From Bactrocera neohumeralis (Eukaryota; Arthropoda; Insecta; Diptera; Tephritidae), in contig NC_065923.1 in the NCBI RefSeq assembly GCF_024586455.1, positions 45,330,264 to 45,394,263 of the forward strand: 64,000 nucleotides of DNA, given 5' to 3'. The translations under genes were made by a program, and so were the position numbers. The stretch's first letter is position 1. Each line of letters begins with the position of its first letter. The notes under the pieces are model-generated. The model had not been told where the DNA came from. It did not search any database and saw only the letters and a list, made by a program, of their open reading frames with translations. Of the stretch, positions 35,550-46,630 are shown in pieces.

Positions 35550-36530
35550 AACCAGAAGTCTTTACTATCGATAAATCCGCTGAGCTAGCCTCCAGTACAT
35601 CAACAGACAACGCCAGGATTAATATATACGTGGAAAGCCAAGCAAAAATCAAGGCTTTTACCCATGTAACCCGGGCTTATTGAGATAAAAAAACAGACTT
35701 TTTCTCACATAAAAAATTAAATATTTTATTAGTATTTTTTATTGTTACAAACGCACAAGGAAATTCTAAAATTTTTATAAAAAATACTTTAAACTCGGCC
35801 ATTGTGACCCCTCGGAAAAATATGCGCCCGCGTTTTCAGGGCAACTCCTTACAGGATTATTTGAAGTGAAAAATACTTCTATTAGTTAAAACCTTAACTT
35901 AGAACTTGAAGGAAATAAAAAAATTAAAATGTGATTTTTTCAGGCATTTTTACAAACAAAAAATTAAAATTTCAATGAAAATTTCGCGACTTTTTTTTTA
36001 AATAGTTGTAACGGAAAAAATTCTAAACCCATTTAACCCTTTAAACTCGTTTTTTATATCCACCAGAAGTATCTTGGAAAGCCTAGCAATAGTTATGGAG
36101 AATGGCATCAGGTACATACGAGAGTATCTCCCTGCTGTGGTCGAGAGTGCCAAGAATGATCAACAGCTGTCACCTGAAAACATGATTAACATTGTCTACA
36201 CGACAATGTGGGCAGGAGTGTGGCTAGGAAAATAAAAAACGCGATGGATCGATCTGCCTGGGTACAAAGCCGCAAAAGTTATGTGGAAAACGGTATATAG
36301 AAAATATACAAATTTCTACTAGCATTGCAAAAAGACTGCAGAAAATGTCAATAGCCAGATACTAGGAGGCAATGGTACATCTTTTGTGCAACTAACAACT
36401 CCTCATGGACTTTGTAACAGAGCTACATACATATGCTATAGCAAAGGACTATCACTGGCCTATGCGTGGCTCAGACTAACCAACCACGGCTTATATCATC
36501 ATCCCTTAAAAGCATCCTTACAATGAAAAA
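35550..36530 (+). pseudogene. Unassigned coding relic, interrupted by a repeat
   Basis: From about 36070 to 36525 one plus-strand frame runs about 150 codons with only two stops. It includes VMENGIRYIREYLPAVVESA, SPENMINIVYTTMWAGVWLG, RWIDLPGYKAAKVMWKTVYR and SFVQLTTPHGLCNRATYICY. The composition is clearly protein-like. A further coding-like stretch with ELASSTSTDNARINIYVESQ lies at 35565-35655, on the other side of a repeat insertion. I do not recognise the family. It could come from a host gene, a mobile element or an endogenous virus. The stops show it is not functional. Confidence 0.5.
35650..36050 (+). mobile_element. Non-autonomous repeat, copy 2 (possible piggyBac-type MITE)
   Basis: Same family and orientation as 15453-16060 (shared attttttattgtta, cggccattgtgacccctcg, gcgcccgcg and caactcctta). 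It ends near ccatttaaccctttaa. It appears to split the unassigned coding relic. Confidence 0.55.
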
Positions 36531-36679
36531 TCTGTCATAAATTACTTAGTCTACCTCCGGTTTTCTAGATATAATCGTGAAAACACAGAAATAGAAGTTA
36601 CTGTTAAAGTTTCAGCCGACTCGGAATAAAAGTTCTCTTTTGCAGTGGGAACTTTTAGAAACATGAATCAAATTTAAAC

Positions 36680-37060
36680 ACAAGTGATGGTTAAGTTCGG
36701 GTGCAATCGAATATGTTATACTTTTGCAACTTGCAACATTCAAAGCCAGGAAAATATTTTAAAGTGCAAAACGTCAAGTAGAGGGTCGGAATCCGAGCAA
36801 TTATGTATACTGTTGATCTTCGAATCACCTTCATCCAGAAACAAACTTCGAGTAATTTAAGGAAATTTCTATGAAACTTGACTTCTATTTCCAATTCAAG
36901 TTATGGTTGCTGGGGTAGTATCGATCCGATTTTATATATTTTTGCCAATACTACCTACATACTATTAATATGAGTTTTGTTATGTATATATCGGCTAGGT
37001 CAAGTTTTCGACTAATTTATCCATTTTAAGCACAAAGATACACTGTTATTAGTTAAACAC
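36680..37060. repeat. Dispersed repeat, partial copy
   Basis: Starts ggttaagttcgggtgcaatc followed by gttatacttttgcaac, the same end phrase as the 1.1-kb repeat at 28-29 kb, then continues with a different body shared with 44.8 and 31.2 kb (catttt...atactgttatt). Boundaries are approximate. Confidence 0.5.
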
Positions 37061-37369
37061 GCTCTTCGTCTTCAAAGAGCTGTTGGTTGTTTTATGCTGT
37101 GACTCTTCTGCTTCGACGACGGTCAGAAATTGTTTTAACGAGTTTCGTCGTGCTCGTATATCGGGTTTTCATGAGTCTTGCCCGCATGTCTCGAAAGAGA
37201 CTTGCATTGTCGATTTACCGAACTTGATATAGCTTCGATATTTTGCATCTCAAAAATCCGGTGGATACGCCGCTAATACTACAAGTATATATGTACTACA
37301 TGAAATATTTGTCTTGAGAAAATTGTTTGCGTTATAGGTGATGCGTTTGCTCTATCTGGGTAACAAACA

Positions 37370-37850
37370 AAAGCCTGAAACCAATTCATAGCGATGTGGG
37401 ACGTTTTTTACGGAGAACGCAAAAGAACTTTTGCATTGTCTTGTGACCGTCAATGAAACATGGATCCGTTCATGCATATAAGAAACCAAAGGTTAGCCGA
37501 AAGAGTAAACTTCACTTAGCAACTTTTCCGAAGAAGACATAGTATCTTTTACCGATCGAAAAAGTGGAAGACCATCGATTAACAAGATGTGATTTGCACC
37601 AACAATCTGGTGATGCTCTCTGCTATTCCGAATTATTGGGCCAATTCAATGCAACATTGCAGAAAAAGTAGTCTCATTTGACAAAAAGAGGCGAAGGCTT
37701 ATACTTCCACCATAGTACTTGCCAATAAATCGTATTCACCAAATTTTTTCCTGTACAATTTCCTTTTTCCAAACATAAAAGGTCACTCTCCGGCAGAAAT
37801 ATAGAGCTAAAAATAAAACTTGTCAAAAACTAATAGCAAATTTTCTAAAT
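37370..37850 (+). pseudogene. Mariner transposase relic
   Basis: The plus strand reads LLHCLVTVNETWIRSCI near 37420 (the VTxDETWIH motif with the first catalytic position as N) and then degraded core and 3' pieces. The N-terminus and C-terminus are not clear. Confidence 0.6.
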
Positions 37851-39089
37851 TTTCGTTTTAAACCATAATTTTCATAAAAATATATTTTCTTTCTCTTGTA
37901 AAACCATATCATAACTTTTCACCTAAACACAAAATGGAAGCCTTCAACGCTTTAATTTCATTATTATTATTACTACAATTAAAGTGGTGAAACATAAAGG
38001 TATTTCATTTACATATTTTAAATATATTTACAAACATAAAATCGTCCAATCGTATGCAATACACAAGCAAACACATCGAACAGAACAGCAAAGTCAAAGC
38101 AGACAGTAATAAAAGTATTGCAAATACAAAAAAATCACTGGCAAAAGTTATGATTACTTTTCATGAACTACTTTCCTTTGTTTGCCAACCGATATTTGTT
38201 GTAAGGGTTGTGTCACTTTTAACATGAAATATTCTCCAATGCTGAACCATTAGGTTGCTTTTTCGTTTTATTTGTTGTGGGCAAATAGTTCTGTTTTCCT
38301 ACTTTGACATTGTCAATCATTTCACGATAAAATACAACGACAAGTACGATTTTGCTTATATACAAAAATGATGGCCTAAGTAATTTTGGACGAGTCTACC
38401 ACATTGACATACATACACAATATAAACAATAATATAAGTTTACACTGCTCTCAAGCTCTCCTTCCACCCAATCATATCCTCATCCAATAACCCGCTTTGA
38501 CTGCTGTTCAATTTAAATATAGGAGTAATAAGTACATATATGTATATGTCTATAGAATGAAAATAAACCACAATAAGTTCAACAGCAAATTAAACACGAA
38601 TAATAAGAAGAAAGGGTGGAATGAGTCAAATGCAAGCCAAATAAGGTAGTTGAACTTTAGATATCTACCATTCCACATTTTCTATTAATATCCGCAACCG
38701 CGACAGAAATCAAAGTTAAGCCTGCTGTCATCGTGTGGGATTTTCATTTGGTGTTTAAATAGAAGCTTCATACATACGTATAAATGACAGGCTGAAAATT
38801 CGTATTGTGTTAAAGTAATGGAAATTTTTTGTCAAATGTCGATTTTATAATTCATTATACAAAGGTAGTTGCCATACACCGTGCAGAGAGATTAACCCTT
38901 CATAGTTCAAACTTTTCTAAAATAATTTCTCTTTTAAGATTGCTTTTTGCTTTATAATAGGCTTCAATAGCGGTAATTATCGGCTATTTGTTTTAACGAA
39001 TATTTCTTGACATCTAACAACACGATGATGAAAGATTAGGCTATGTAATATATGCAATGGGCTTATTTTCCTTTATTGGTGTGGACACC
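37851..39089 (+). other. Intron sequence, no gene seen
   Basis: AT-rich with no recognisable coding or repeat. Confidence 0.55.
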
Positions 39090-39510
39090 GGTTTCGAGGC
39101 TATAGCCGAGTTTCCAACAGTGCGCCAGTCGTTCTTAATTTTCACTGTTTGGCGCTAATTCGAGATACCAAGTGCCGACAGGTCCTCTCCATCAGAGTGA
39201 AGGTCTTCCCTTTCTCTGCTTCCCCCGGCGGCTACTGTGTCTAATGCTCTCAGTAGTGTTTTCGTCCATTCGGACGAGATGACATACTTAGGTAGCATAG
39301 CTGCTGTCTCTTAATTCTGAACTATGTCAATGTCGTCATATATCTCGTACAGCTCATCATTCCATCGACTGCGGTAATCACTATTGCCAACTCGACAAAT
39401 GTTGTCATCGTTCATGCCTCTGCACCATATAGCAGTACGGGGATGTAGTAGTAAGCGATTCGTTCTAGTTCCCTTACAAATAAACTTTGCAGCTTGTACC
39501 ACATATGACT
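39090..39510 (-). pseudogene. RTE-like retrotransposon 3' end
   Basis: The minus strand shows a YGAEAW-like start (WCRGM in the preserved frame), then NDELYEIYDDIDIVQN and, after a shift, the LRW...GH and SNW region. It is the same part of the same family as 17943-18170, in the same orientation, and is probably an independent 5'-truncated insertion. Confidence 0.65.
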
Positions 39511-40829
39511 ACATGTTGATTTTTATAGATTATGTTCGATCTATAAAGAATTTTAGGAAAGTTTATTAATTTCTTTGAGGATTTGATTCTTTTGATTTTG
39601 AGATTCTCATATCTATGTTTCCTGAAAGTATGAAACCGACATAAGTCTACTGTTGTAGATGTATGCTCTTATTAAGCACATTTTTTTCGAAAATTGAAAT
39701 CACTTTATCGCCAAGTGAATATAACAATCAGAGAAGTTCACTTCTCAAACTGTCTTCTCTGCCAAATAGCAGAATAATTTCATCAAAAACTTCTCACTAA
39801 AAATTAATTAAAATCGATGATTTTTGTTATTAATAAGTTTAGTCAAACACCAAATAAAAATTATTTAAATTTCTATTATTACTTTGTTTCAAGAGTTTAC
39901 TTTGTTATCCTTAAAATTATTGGCTTTAAATTACAGTCAAGGGAAACAAAGCAAGGCATCGCTTTTTGTCACCATAATAGGTCTCAAAAGTTAGCTGCAT
40001 TTGGTACCAAATGAATTAATCCCACTTCTGGTTGGACGTATTAATCACTAGTTATTATGTCATTTATTGCCGTTATGCAAGTTGTGGTAAGCATAGTGAG
40101 TGTTGAAATTCCATACTGTCATTTGTCGTTTGTCCGTTTTAATTGAATACGATAAGCCTGAATTTTCGCCTCGTTTTGCACACGCGCTCATACAACTTTA
40201 CACTAACATACATATGGAGCTTTGTTTATACACAGTCACGCCACTTAATTGGGTCAATATAACTACTTACATCATCCGGCTGATGGAGTCACAACTGATA
40301 CATATAGACGTATGTAAACATACCTACATACTAACAGGAATGTGTACTGCCTTTTATTCAGTCTATTTGGTCGTATTTGCTTACATAAGAGAGTACTGTG
40401 TTATGGCCGTATTAATAACATTTGCGGGGAGGACCCATACACCATGTGATTCTGATTCGGTGAAAACAGTTTGGTGATTTTCAAGAGAAGTTATAGCATA
40501 CTCATAATTTATTATGTTAAATAAGCATTTTCAAAGAGGAAATATACACTGATCATAACACTGATAAACGAAGCTTATGTAATACCTGCGATACAGCTGA
40601 ATACGGTAATTAGTACATATGTACATATATGGAAATGATTTTTGTACCAAAGATGAGTTAGTGCAAAATTACTTGATATATGGTTCTTGAACCTTCTTTC
40701 GGTATAAATACAAATTTATAACAAAATAACTCAGGGCCTTACTGAATTTCGTTTCATTCCACTTTGGTTGATATATGTAAACAACATACAAGTCGAATAA
40801 ATGTTACTTATTAAGGAATAAATAACTTG
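39511..40829 (+). other. Intron sequence, no gene seen
   Basis: A 125-codon open frame at 40100-40477 has no recognisable domain and is rich in residues expected from AT-rich DNA with CA/TATG runs. I treat it as chance. Confidence 0.5.
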
Positions 40830-41200
40830 TATGAAGGTCTTGTCTTTGACCGGTAAGCTTGTTTAACAGCAATATGCTATAATGGCCCTATCCGAATAAT
40901 ATATTTGCAGACTGTAGTGCTGTTTTGGGAAATAATTTGTGCAAAACTTCTTGTAGATATATATTCTTAAATAAAAAAGTTTTCCATACAAAGGCTTGAC
41001 TTTTATCTATCAGTTTATAGGGATATTTTATTTTATAATACGATATAGGCTGTTCCGTCAAATAGAAGGTTCTTGGAGAGAAAAGATCGTGCACATATTT
41101 TCAGATCGATAGCTCAAAAACTGTGGCACTATTTCGTCTATATACGACGGACATGGCTAAACCGACTAAGCTCGTCACACTGCTCATATATGTACATTGT
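40830..41200 (+). repeat. Dispersed repeat copy (tephritid-type)
   Basis: Contains cagatcgatagctcaaaaac and gacggacatggctaaaccga followed by ctaagctcgtca, phrases of the same high-copy family as 5520-6080 in the opposite orientation. Confidence 0.5.
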
Positions 41201-41379
41201 GAGAAAAAAGCACACGGAAATTGTAATTAAATTTCCCGGGTAAACGATATTTCAAACTAATTTACTCTGCTTATTCGATAGGACTGTCCTTCCCTACTAT
41301 GGCAAATATAAACGCGATCTGTCAACCAGTTTGTTTACAGCAGCTGCTTAAGTCAGTACACCTCAGTTGTGCGTTGCGA

Positions 41380-41710
41380 TTTTTACAATAAACAAAAACA
41401 TCGAGGAAAAAATTTATCTCACATTTTGTATGTCTAACTAAATTTCGTGGGCGGAATCACTGCCAATGTTGGAATGGCGATTCAGTTTTATCAAAAACAC
41501 GAGCCTACAAGTGATACCCAACCTTCAAAGATGGTCGAGAGACCGTTGAGGACATAATTCGTTCTGGACGAATTTCGACCTCTTCAACTAAAAATAATTA
41601 AAAAGTGATGGATATGGTGCTTGAGAATCATCAGGCAAGTGTTAGAGAGATGGCAAGACAGATCGACATCTCTCGCGAGCTCATTTGAATGATTTTGATG
41701 GATATTTTTT
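41380..41710 (+). pseudogene. Mariner transposase N-terminal relic
   Basis: The plus strand reads SVLSKTRAY, TFKDGRETVEDIIRSGRIST and, after a stop, MDMVLENHQASVREMARQID followed by ISRELI. This is the paired helix-turn-helix DNA-binding region of a mariner. The catalytic part downstream is gone. Confidence 0.75.
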
Positions 41711-42059
41711 GAAAAATTTTATAGCAATTAATATTTTCTGCATAATACTGGTCTTAAAATTATATCATGAAGAGGAATTTAGCTTTCTAAATGTATTTAG
41801 CACGAAATATGACCTTTTGTGTATATAATAAAAAATGCGGCATTATGTCGAACTTTTGCCGTGAAATGGAATAATTGTTCTTTCAAAGTTATTATATACG
41901 GTTGTAAATATTAATCTGTGAGCACAAAAGTATGCCATTGATTTCAAGTTTTAAAGTATATTATGTTGGCTCTGAACTGAATTCATATTAGTGCCCGTGG
42001 GTCTTAAAAGCTTTGGCTTTTAGTGCCATGGCAAACATAAAAATAGAGAAATCATTGAA

Positions 42060-42480
42060 GAAAAGTACATAACATAGAATGATTATGGCACAGCAGCAGC
42101 AATAGATCGAATAAAGTTCACTGGAGCAGCGAAGTGCAATGGGGAAAACAAATCTGTACAGTCAACATAAATCTCATCAGGCACATCATAGAGCAACAAC
42201 AAAAGCGGCAAGTTGCAGCACTTGAGGCAATACTAAATCGAATAGGAGAAATTGTGGCAAGAGCAACAGAATAATTGAAGCAACACCACCAGCACTGGGA
42301 GTGCCACAAAACGCATCAACATGAATAACAACATTGACAACAGTTGCAGCCTCAACACTATAACCATCAACACTCAAAAAACAACAAAGCTCTAGTTCGA
42401 AGCCATGCAACAACAACAAATCGATAGAGTGGAGGTCGCCAAAAGCAGTCCATAGCAACAGAGCAAAACAGGCTTAGATA
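42060..42480 (+). other. CAA/CAG-rich tract, possible gag relic
   Basis: One plus-strand frame reads QQQKRQVAALEAILNRIGEI after Gln-rich residues, which resembles coiled-coil regions of LTR-retrotransposon gag proteins. Stops follow. The long minus-strand frames here are shadows of the low-complexity sequence. Weak evidence. Confidence 0.3.
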
Positions 42481-43867
42481 AACAACAGACTCACAGACAT
42501 TGTATAGTACAATCAAATGCGAAGTAAAAGCACAACAATAATGGCTGTTGTTGTTGTATATTGAGTAGACAACAATAGCAAAACTAAACGAAATAGAGTA
42601 ATGGGAAAAAAAATTGAACAAAACATGGGAGAGTAAGTTTCGACGACAGAGGATAGCGAATGAAGACAACCGAATCCAGGATGCTGGGTTAAGCAATGGA
42701 ATTGCACTGGCTATTGGTAGCAGTCAGAGATAGCAGCTTTTAAGTGTTTTGGGACCAGCAACGGAAAGAATGAGATCCATATGTGTTTGTTTGCACATGC
42801 AATTGTGTTAGTGTACAAGTTGCTGCTTCTGCTACGTCTGACGGCTGTATAGCAGTTGATATTATTGTTATTGTTACTGCAGCCGCTGAAGCACAATTCG
42901 CAAAATGGGTTTGAAATGAATGCTAGAGCGGCTGCTGGGGATCCCGCAACCACATAATCGGAGCTACATTGAATAAATCGAATAAATCGCTGCTTTGGTT
43001 GATCGAAAAGACAGGAGCAAAAAAAGAGCAGAATGAAAACGAATTGGTCGGGCAGCAAAAATTTTCCATTTACAATTTACCAGCGACCGAGGAAGGAAAG
43101 ATTAAAATAAAAATGGAACAAAAAGAAAATAAAAGCAATGCTTTTATGAAGACAAAACAGATGCAAACAAACAAGCGAAACAACGACTGCTTACAGAAGT
43201 CAATTACAATGGAACTATCGAAAGCATACACACAGCATCACATCTTGACATTAAAAATCTTTAAAATGTTGTGCACAAGGACAATATGCCAGACAGCGCC
43301 TTAACTACGCGCTTATATTTTTCGTGCTTACGAATTACGTGAATTACAGTGAACGTATTAAAAAGTTAATTAATTTTTTATGGCTGATGCAGACTGATTT
43401 TTGAATTGGTGAACGGAAAACTTTTGATGTTTGTGAATATTACATAAGAATTTATAAGAAAAGAAGGGAGTTAATTGGAAAAAGTTTCCTTGAAGCCCAA
43501 TACAATGAAAAGTATTCCTCGCATGCGGCGTTTTCGACTTTTATGAATTCAAGAAAATTTGGAAGCATATTTCGCGGTATTTAAGGGAAAGTTTGTAAGT
43601 AAGTTTACATAGCCGATTTTTTAGATATTTTTTGGTATTTTTAATTCATTTTTAGAAAGTGATTTTTTGTAGTCACGTATTTCCGGTACACTTATAAAAA
43701 GAACGAAAGTGAGATCAGCCGTAGAGCTCAATGTTACTTGCCTTTTCGCCAAAATTCTGCTCGAAACTTGTTCTGCTGTACTACTTGCAGACAACGGTCT
43801 ACACCTAACATAGTGACGAAAGAAAATGGTTGAATTGGCGTAAATCGAAATTTACCTGCTCACATCA
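42481..43867 (+). other. Intron sequence, no gene recognised
   Basis: Continues with moderately Gln/Lys-rich frames (for example 42969-43304) that may belong to the same degraded element. No domain is identified and no LTRs are seen. Confidence 0.4.
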
Positions 43868-44504
43868 TAAAAAAGTAGGGTTACCAGATGTACTTATTTT
43901 ATCATTACGCGTACTGATTTTTAGACCCCCGTACTGATATACTGATTTTTCAATGATCATCAGTGTACTGATTGTCGGCGTAATTTATCCAATTTTATTG
44001 GATACACACACGCGAACATTCGATAAACGCACCGAACGATTTTTAAATCGGATGAAAAGAGAGGAAATATATCGTTTGTTAACGAGACTTTCGATACTGT
44101 TATTCACAGCCACCACCATTGTCAACAACGTTTATAATTCTTTCAAATCAATCGTGTTTTCGTTTAATTTACATACTTGTCGAACGATCGCAATCTTCTC
44201 CTTGTTGAAAATGCTCGCAACATGATTGTCACTAAATATAATTATAAGGACAAGTCATGCAACGATTTCCATAAGTATATAATGAAAACTGAAAATGTTG
44301 ATATGCTAAAAGCAATCGGCAGTGCCAAAAAATATGACTAAATAAAATGTAAATTGTACTATGCTGGAAGATAATTAAATTCTACTTATTTGAGAATTTG
44401 TGATCTATCTGTACCCTGCTCCTTTTCTTTTTACTTTTTTTTTACATTTTTGATGGAGACGTACTGATTTTTCGCTGGACCGATCTGGTAACCCTATAAA
44501 AAAG
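43868..44504. mobile_element. hAT-type non-autonomous element with perfect 8-bp target duplication
   Basis: The element 43876-44496 (621 bp) has 14-bp perfect inverted ends (tagggttaccagat) and is flanked by taaaaaag on both sides (43868-43875 and 44497-44504). Eight-base duplications are typical of hAT. The phrase gtactgattttt recurs near both ends as subterminal repeats. The interior open frame (43953-44225) is not recognisable as a transposase. Confidence 0.9.
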
Positions 44505-44829
44505 CTAAAGAATTATTAAGATGTGTAGAGTACTCATACAGCTGTGTTTAACAAGCTAAAAACATGGTTTAAATAACACCATTGCTGAATAATCATATCA
44601 TTACCTATGCCAGTGCTCCATCCAATCGTCAAAGCACTTCCCAAACACAATTTTTACGATTTCCTTTACCCTTACAGCGATTTTCATTTATCTTGTAAAT
44701 GACGGTCGTTTATATTTGAAAATTGCAAAAAGTCACACGAACAAAATTCGCCAAGCTCATAATGAAAAGTAAAACCTGAGCGGCTGCTATCATATGGCAA
44801 TGAATTCAGTTGTTATTTTATCAGGACCA

Positions 44830-45420
44830 AGTGAGGAAGGGCTAAGTTCGGTTCATATCATACTCTTGCAACCTGGAGGGATTAAATCCGTGGTAATAAC
44901 ATCAGGTACAGTAGGTTATTAGTTAGTTATGTATATGGGGTCTAAAAAGATAACTCAAAAATTGTCCGATATATAGGTATAAAATCACCCAGAAGTTCGA
45001 TAATCTTTATGTTAGATATTATATAATGACCCGACTTAACCCATTTGAAAACTCAGACATATTAGAATACTAGTCTGTAAACAGTCAACTATAGGCAATG
45101 CGGTCCACATATTGGCACCCAGGAGCTTGAACAGTTTTTGTTTGATTTCGAGAATTTTTACTTATAAGGCAACACTCTTCAAAGCCACTTTTTGTGCAGA
45201 GTTTTATCTCGTTATATTAATTACTTTCTAATTTGTATTCTAGAAAGTAAAAGAATCAAATGAAATTTAAAAATGCGTTATTTTAGAATGATTATAGCCC
45301 GATTCCACCCGTTTCCACACTGCAACATATTTGGGTCGAAATCAGTCAGTCTGAGGGTTATGTTTTCTCCGAAATGTTAGCAGTACTAGCTCCTTCGTCC
45401 AATTCTTAGGTGTAAAAATT
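44830..45420. repeat. Dispersed repeat copy
   Basis: Starts with agggctaagttcggttcata and catactcttgcaacctgg, the same end phrase as the repeats at 28.2-29.3 and 36.7 kb, and then follows the body shared with 31.1 and 36.9 kb. Right boundary uncertain. Confidence 0.5.
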
Positions 45421-45809
45421 AAAGCCTCTGACGTACTTAGTTATTTCTTTATCTCGCTTTTAGTAGTTTTTAAGAATACTAAAAGCGTTATATGGGGAGT
45501 GGGGGCTCATCCAATTTCATTCATTTTCACACTGACGGTAGTGGCGGTAGTATTAGCGCTAGGCGAATTTAGCTGTTTTATCTTAAGCGGTTTAGGAGAC
45601 GAACTCTTCGCACTTTTTTGCACTAAATTCTTTTGCTAAGTTTCATAAAGAAATCTTAATTTTTACTCAAGTTATCGCTATATCGTCAAGCATTTGAGTA
45701 CAGGGAGTACTGTTCAGCAATATTTCTAGATGTAGTTTAGACGTTTAATAAAAAATTCTACCTTTAGAGTCTTATTTAAATAATAGACAATTTATGGTAA
45801 AAGTAGGAG

Positions 45810-46630
45810 ATTCATGTCTGATGATAGACAGATAATGGCTGGTGTACCACAGGGCAGTGTTTTAGGCCCAACTCTATACATCATACATGTATACAGCAGA
45901 TCTTCCAACAGCTAACAATGTATTAACTTCAACTTTTGCGGATGACAAACTTTTAAATAGTCGTAACAATTGCCACATTTTAGCATCAAGAATATTAGCG
46001 GATCATTTAAGTTCTATCGAAGAATGGCTAGCGAACTGGCATATAAATGTGAATGGACAGAAGTGTAAGCATGTTACATTTTCGATAAGACCGAAACTGG
46101 TCGCAGTAGTAAAAGTAAACAATATTTTAGTACCCCAAGAGAACGAAGTAGCTTATAGGTATTTTGGAATTCACCTAGATAGAAGACTTACGTGGAGAAG
46201 ACATATATCTAGTAAAATGACTTGCTTGAAGATAAGAGCTACAAATTTAAATTGGCTTTTAAATAGAAACTCTAAACTTAGCCTAGATCACAAAGTGCTT
46301 TTATGTAATGCGGTCATAAAGCCGATTTGGTCGTATGGCATTGAACTGTGGGGTACAACCTGTGCAACTAATATATATATAATAAAAGGTTCCAATCAAA
46401 ATTGCTTAGAACAATCACGTGTTCACCATGGTACATGCGTAATGAAAATATCCATAAAGGTCTTGGTATTTCCATGGTAAAGAAAGAAGTAGAGGACATT
46501 AGAATTAAATATATATCTAAACTCCGAGATCACCCAAACCCATATGTTAATGCTTTAGTACATTTCTGCTATCAAACACGCCTTAAAAGAAGAGATGTGC
46601 CTACGAAAAAAAGTTATCGCTCTCACAGAC
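45810..46630 (+). pseudogene. Jockey-like non-LTR reverse transcriptase relic
   Basis: The plus strand shows GVPQGSVLGPTLY at 45840, then after a frame shift an open stretch with TSTFADD (catalytic box), ASRILADHLSSIEEWLANWH, YRYFGIHLDRRLTWRRHI, and VLLCNAVIKPIWSYGIELWG. A second shift leads to KYISKLRDHPNPYVNALVHF. These are reverse transcriptase thumb and tail motifs of the Jockey clade. The 5' half is absent (5' truncation), and an A-rich tail near 46920-46970 may be its 3' end. Confidence 0.88.

Noticed and set aside
40100..40477. 125-codon plus-strand open frame
   Set aside because: No domain, composition typical of AT-rich DNA with short repeats, no sign of conservation that I can see.
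42186..43058. Long minus-strand frames of 90-115 codons
   Set aside because: Shadows of CAA/CAG-rich sequence; the hydrophobic runs are the complement of Gln-rich codons.
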